From positions 3,413,501-3,477,500 of the forward strand of contig NZ_CP109017.1 in assembly GCF_036226765.1 (NCBI RefSeq): a stretch of 64,000 bases of DNA, written 5' to 3'. The notes under the pieces were generated by a model. It saw nothing but the letters and a program-made list of their open reading frames with translations. It searched no databases and had not been told where the DNA came from. The position numbers were made by a program, and so were the translations under genes. Positions 62,271 to 64,000 of this stretch are shown here, one piece after another (the stretch's first letter is position 1; the number at the start of each line of letters is the position of its first letter). The stretch is from Streptomyces sp. NBC_00670. Lineage in GTDB: Bacteria > Actinomycetota > Actinomycetes > Streptomycetales > Streptomycetaceae.

Positions 62271-62311
62271 GACGGCCACGCTACCTGGAAGCAACGCCCC
62301 AAGAAACGCAA

Positions 62312-62350
62312 AAAAGCCCCTGCACCGGACAACCCGGTACAGGGGCTTTT
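62312..62350 (-). terminator. rRNA operon terminator
   Basis: AAAAGCCCCTGCACCGG pairs with CCGGTACAGGGGCTTTT around ACAAC with one mismatch. With A/T runs on both sides it should stop transcription from both directions. It ends the minus-strand 23S-5S transcript just after the 5S. Confidence 0.9.
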
Positions 62351-62361
62351 CTACACGTATT

Positions 62362-62480
62362 GTTCGGCGGTGTCCTACTCTCCCACAGGGTCCCCCCTGC
62401 AGTACCATCGGCGCTGTAAGGCTTAGCTTCCGGGTTCGGAATGTAACCGGGCGTTTCCCCTACGCTATGACCACCGAAAC
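62362..62480 (-). rRNA. rrf: 5S ribosomal RNA
   Basis: About 119 nt on the minus strand, beginning GTTTCGGTGGTCATAGCG and ending near ACACCGCCGAAC. It contains the conserved CCGAACCCGGAAGCTAAGCC and GATGGTACTGCAGGGGGGAC stretches, and the ends can pair. Ends are placed by comparison with recalled Streptomyces 5S and may be off by one or two bases. Confidence 0.96.
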
Positions 62481-62564
62481 ACTATGAAACACACAACCCG
62501 GCACACCATTCACATGGCAGCGGTTGTTCGTGGTTTCAGAACCAACACAGTGGACGCGAGCAAC

Positions 62565-64000
<1,436 letters not shown>

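Overview
The window is high-GC actinobacterial chromosome, almost certainly Streptomyces. The evidence is codon bias, GlnR, Nur, RsiG (a WhiG anti-sigma factor), mycothiol synthase, HTH/DUF397 pairs and short GC-rich intergenic repeats. From memory, much of the order follows the S. coelicolor SCO4180-to-SCO4136 interval read in reverse (Nur, GlnR, Ppk, PstSCAB, PitH1, CsoR). That synteny is recall, not a search result.

Layout. 0-6 kb: GntR regulator, Eis-like acetyltransferase, the c-di-GMP-dependent anti-sigma factor RsiG, D-aminoacyl-tRNA deacylase, YgfZ and Nur. 6-16 kb: nitrobindin-like protein, a translationally coupled operon of three membrane-anchored proteins, and a sulfurtransferase operon preceded by a leaderless Cys-containing leader peptide. 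A DUF2993 protein, a MoaD-like protein and an alpha/beta hydrolase follow. 16-25 kb: GlnR, a LacI regulator, an orphan response regulator, a VapBC-type toxin-antitoxin pair, an MprAB/HtrA-like envelope-stress module and an ABC exporter. 25-39 kb: mycothiol synthase and a phosphate block (CHAD-Ppk, a frameshifted TnpB remnant, PHO boxes, pstSCAB, PiT transporter with its DUF47 partner), then copper sensor CsoR.

39-46 kb holds envelope enzymes (PAP2 phosphatase, transglycosylase/NlpC-P60 hydrolase, trypsin-like protease), a regulator set (ATPase, HTH-DUF5753, two DUF397-type proteins) and an I36 inhibitor-like secreted protein. 46-53.4 kb, on the minus strand, is the most accessory-looking part: two WXG100/ESAT-6-like proteins, a linker protein, an 868-residue polymorphic toxin with a nuclease-like C-terminus, two paralogous candidate immunity proteins and further cargo, beside a small scar built from pieces of two neighbouring genes. 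54-61.7 kb, on the plus strand, is a chromosomal type IV secretion-like locus (small membrane subunit, VirB8-like, VirB6/TrbL-like, SCO6880-family, VirB4-like ATPase, and a VirD4-like protein with no visible P-loop). The window ends in the 5S and the 3' part of the 23S rRNA of a minus-strand rrn operon.

Themes. Several genes have a -10 hexamer 6-7 nt before the start codon, implying leaderless mRNAs. Four copies of a GC-rich intergenic repeat occur, one overlapping a coding sequence and one carrying a tandem array of 70-bp units. Several proteins under 60 residues have good start signals. The best candidates for an undescribed system are the 46-53 kb toxin/immunity locus, the adjacent T4SS-like locus, and the three-gene membrane-protein operon at 6.8-9.4 kb.
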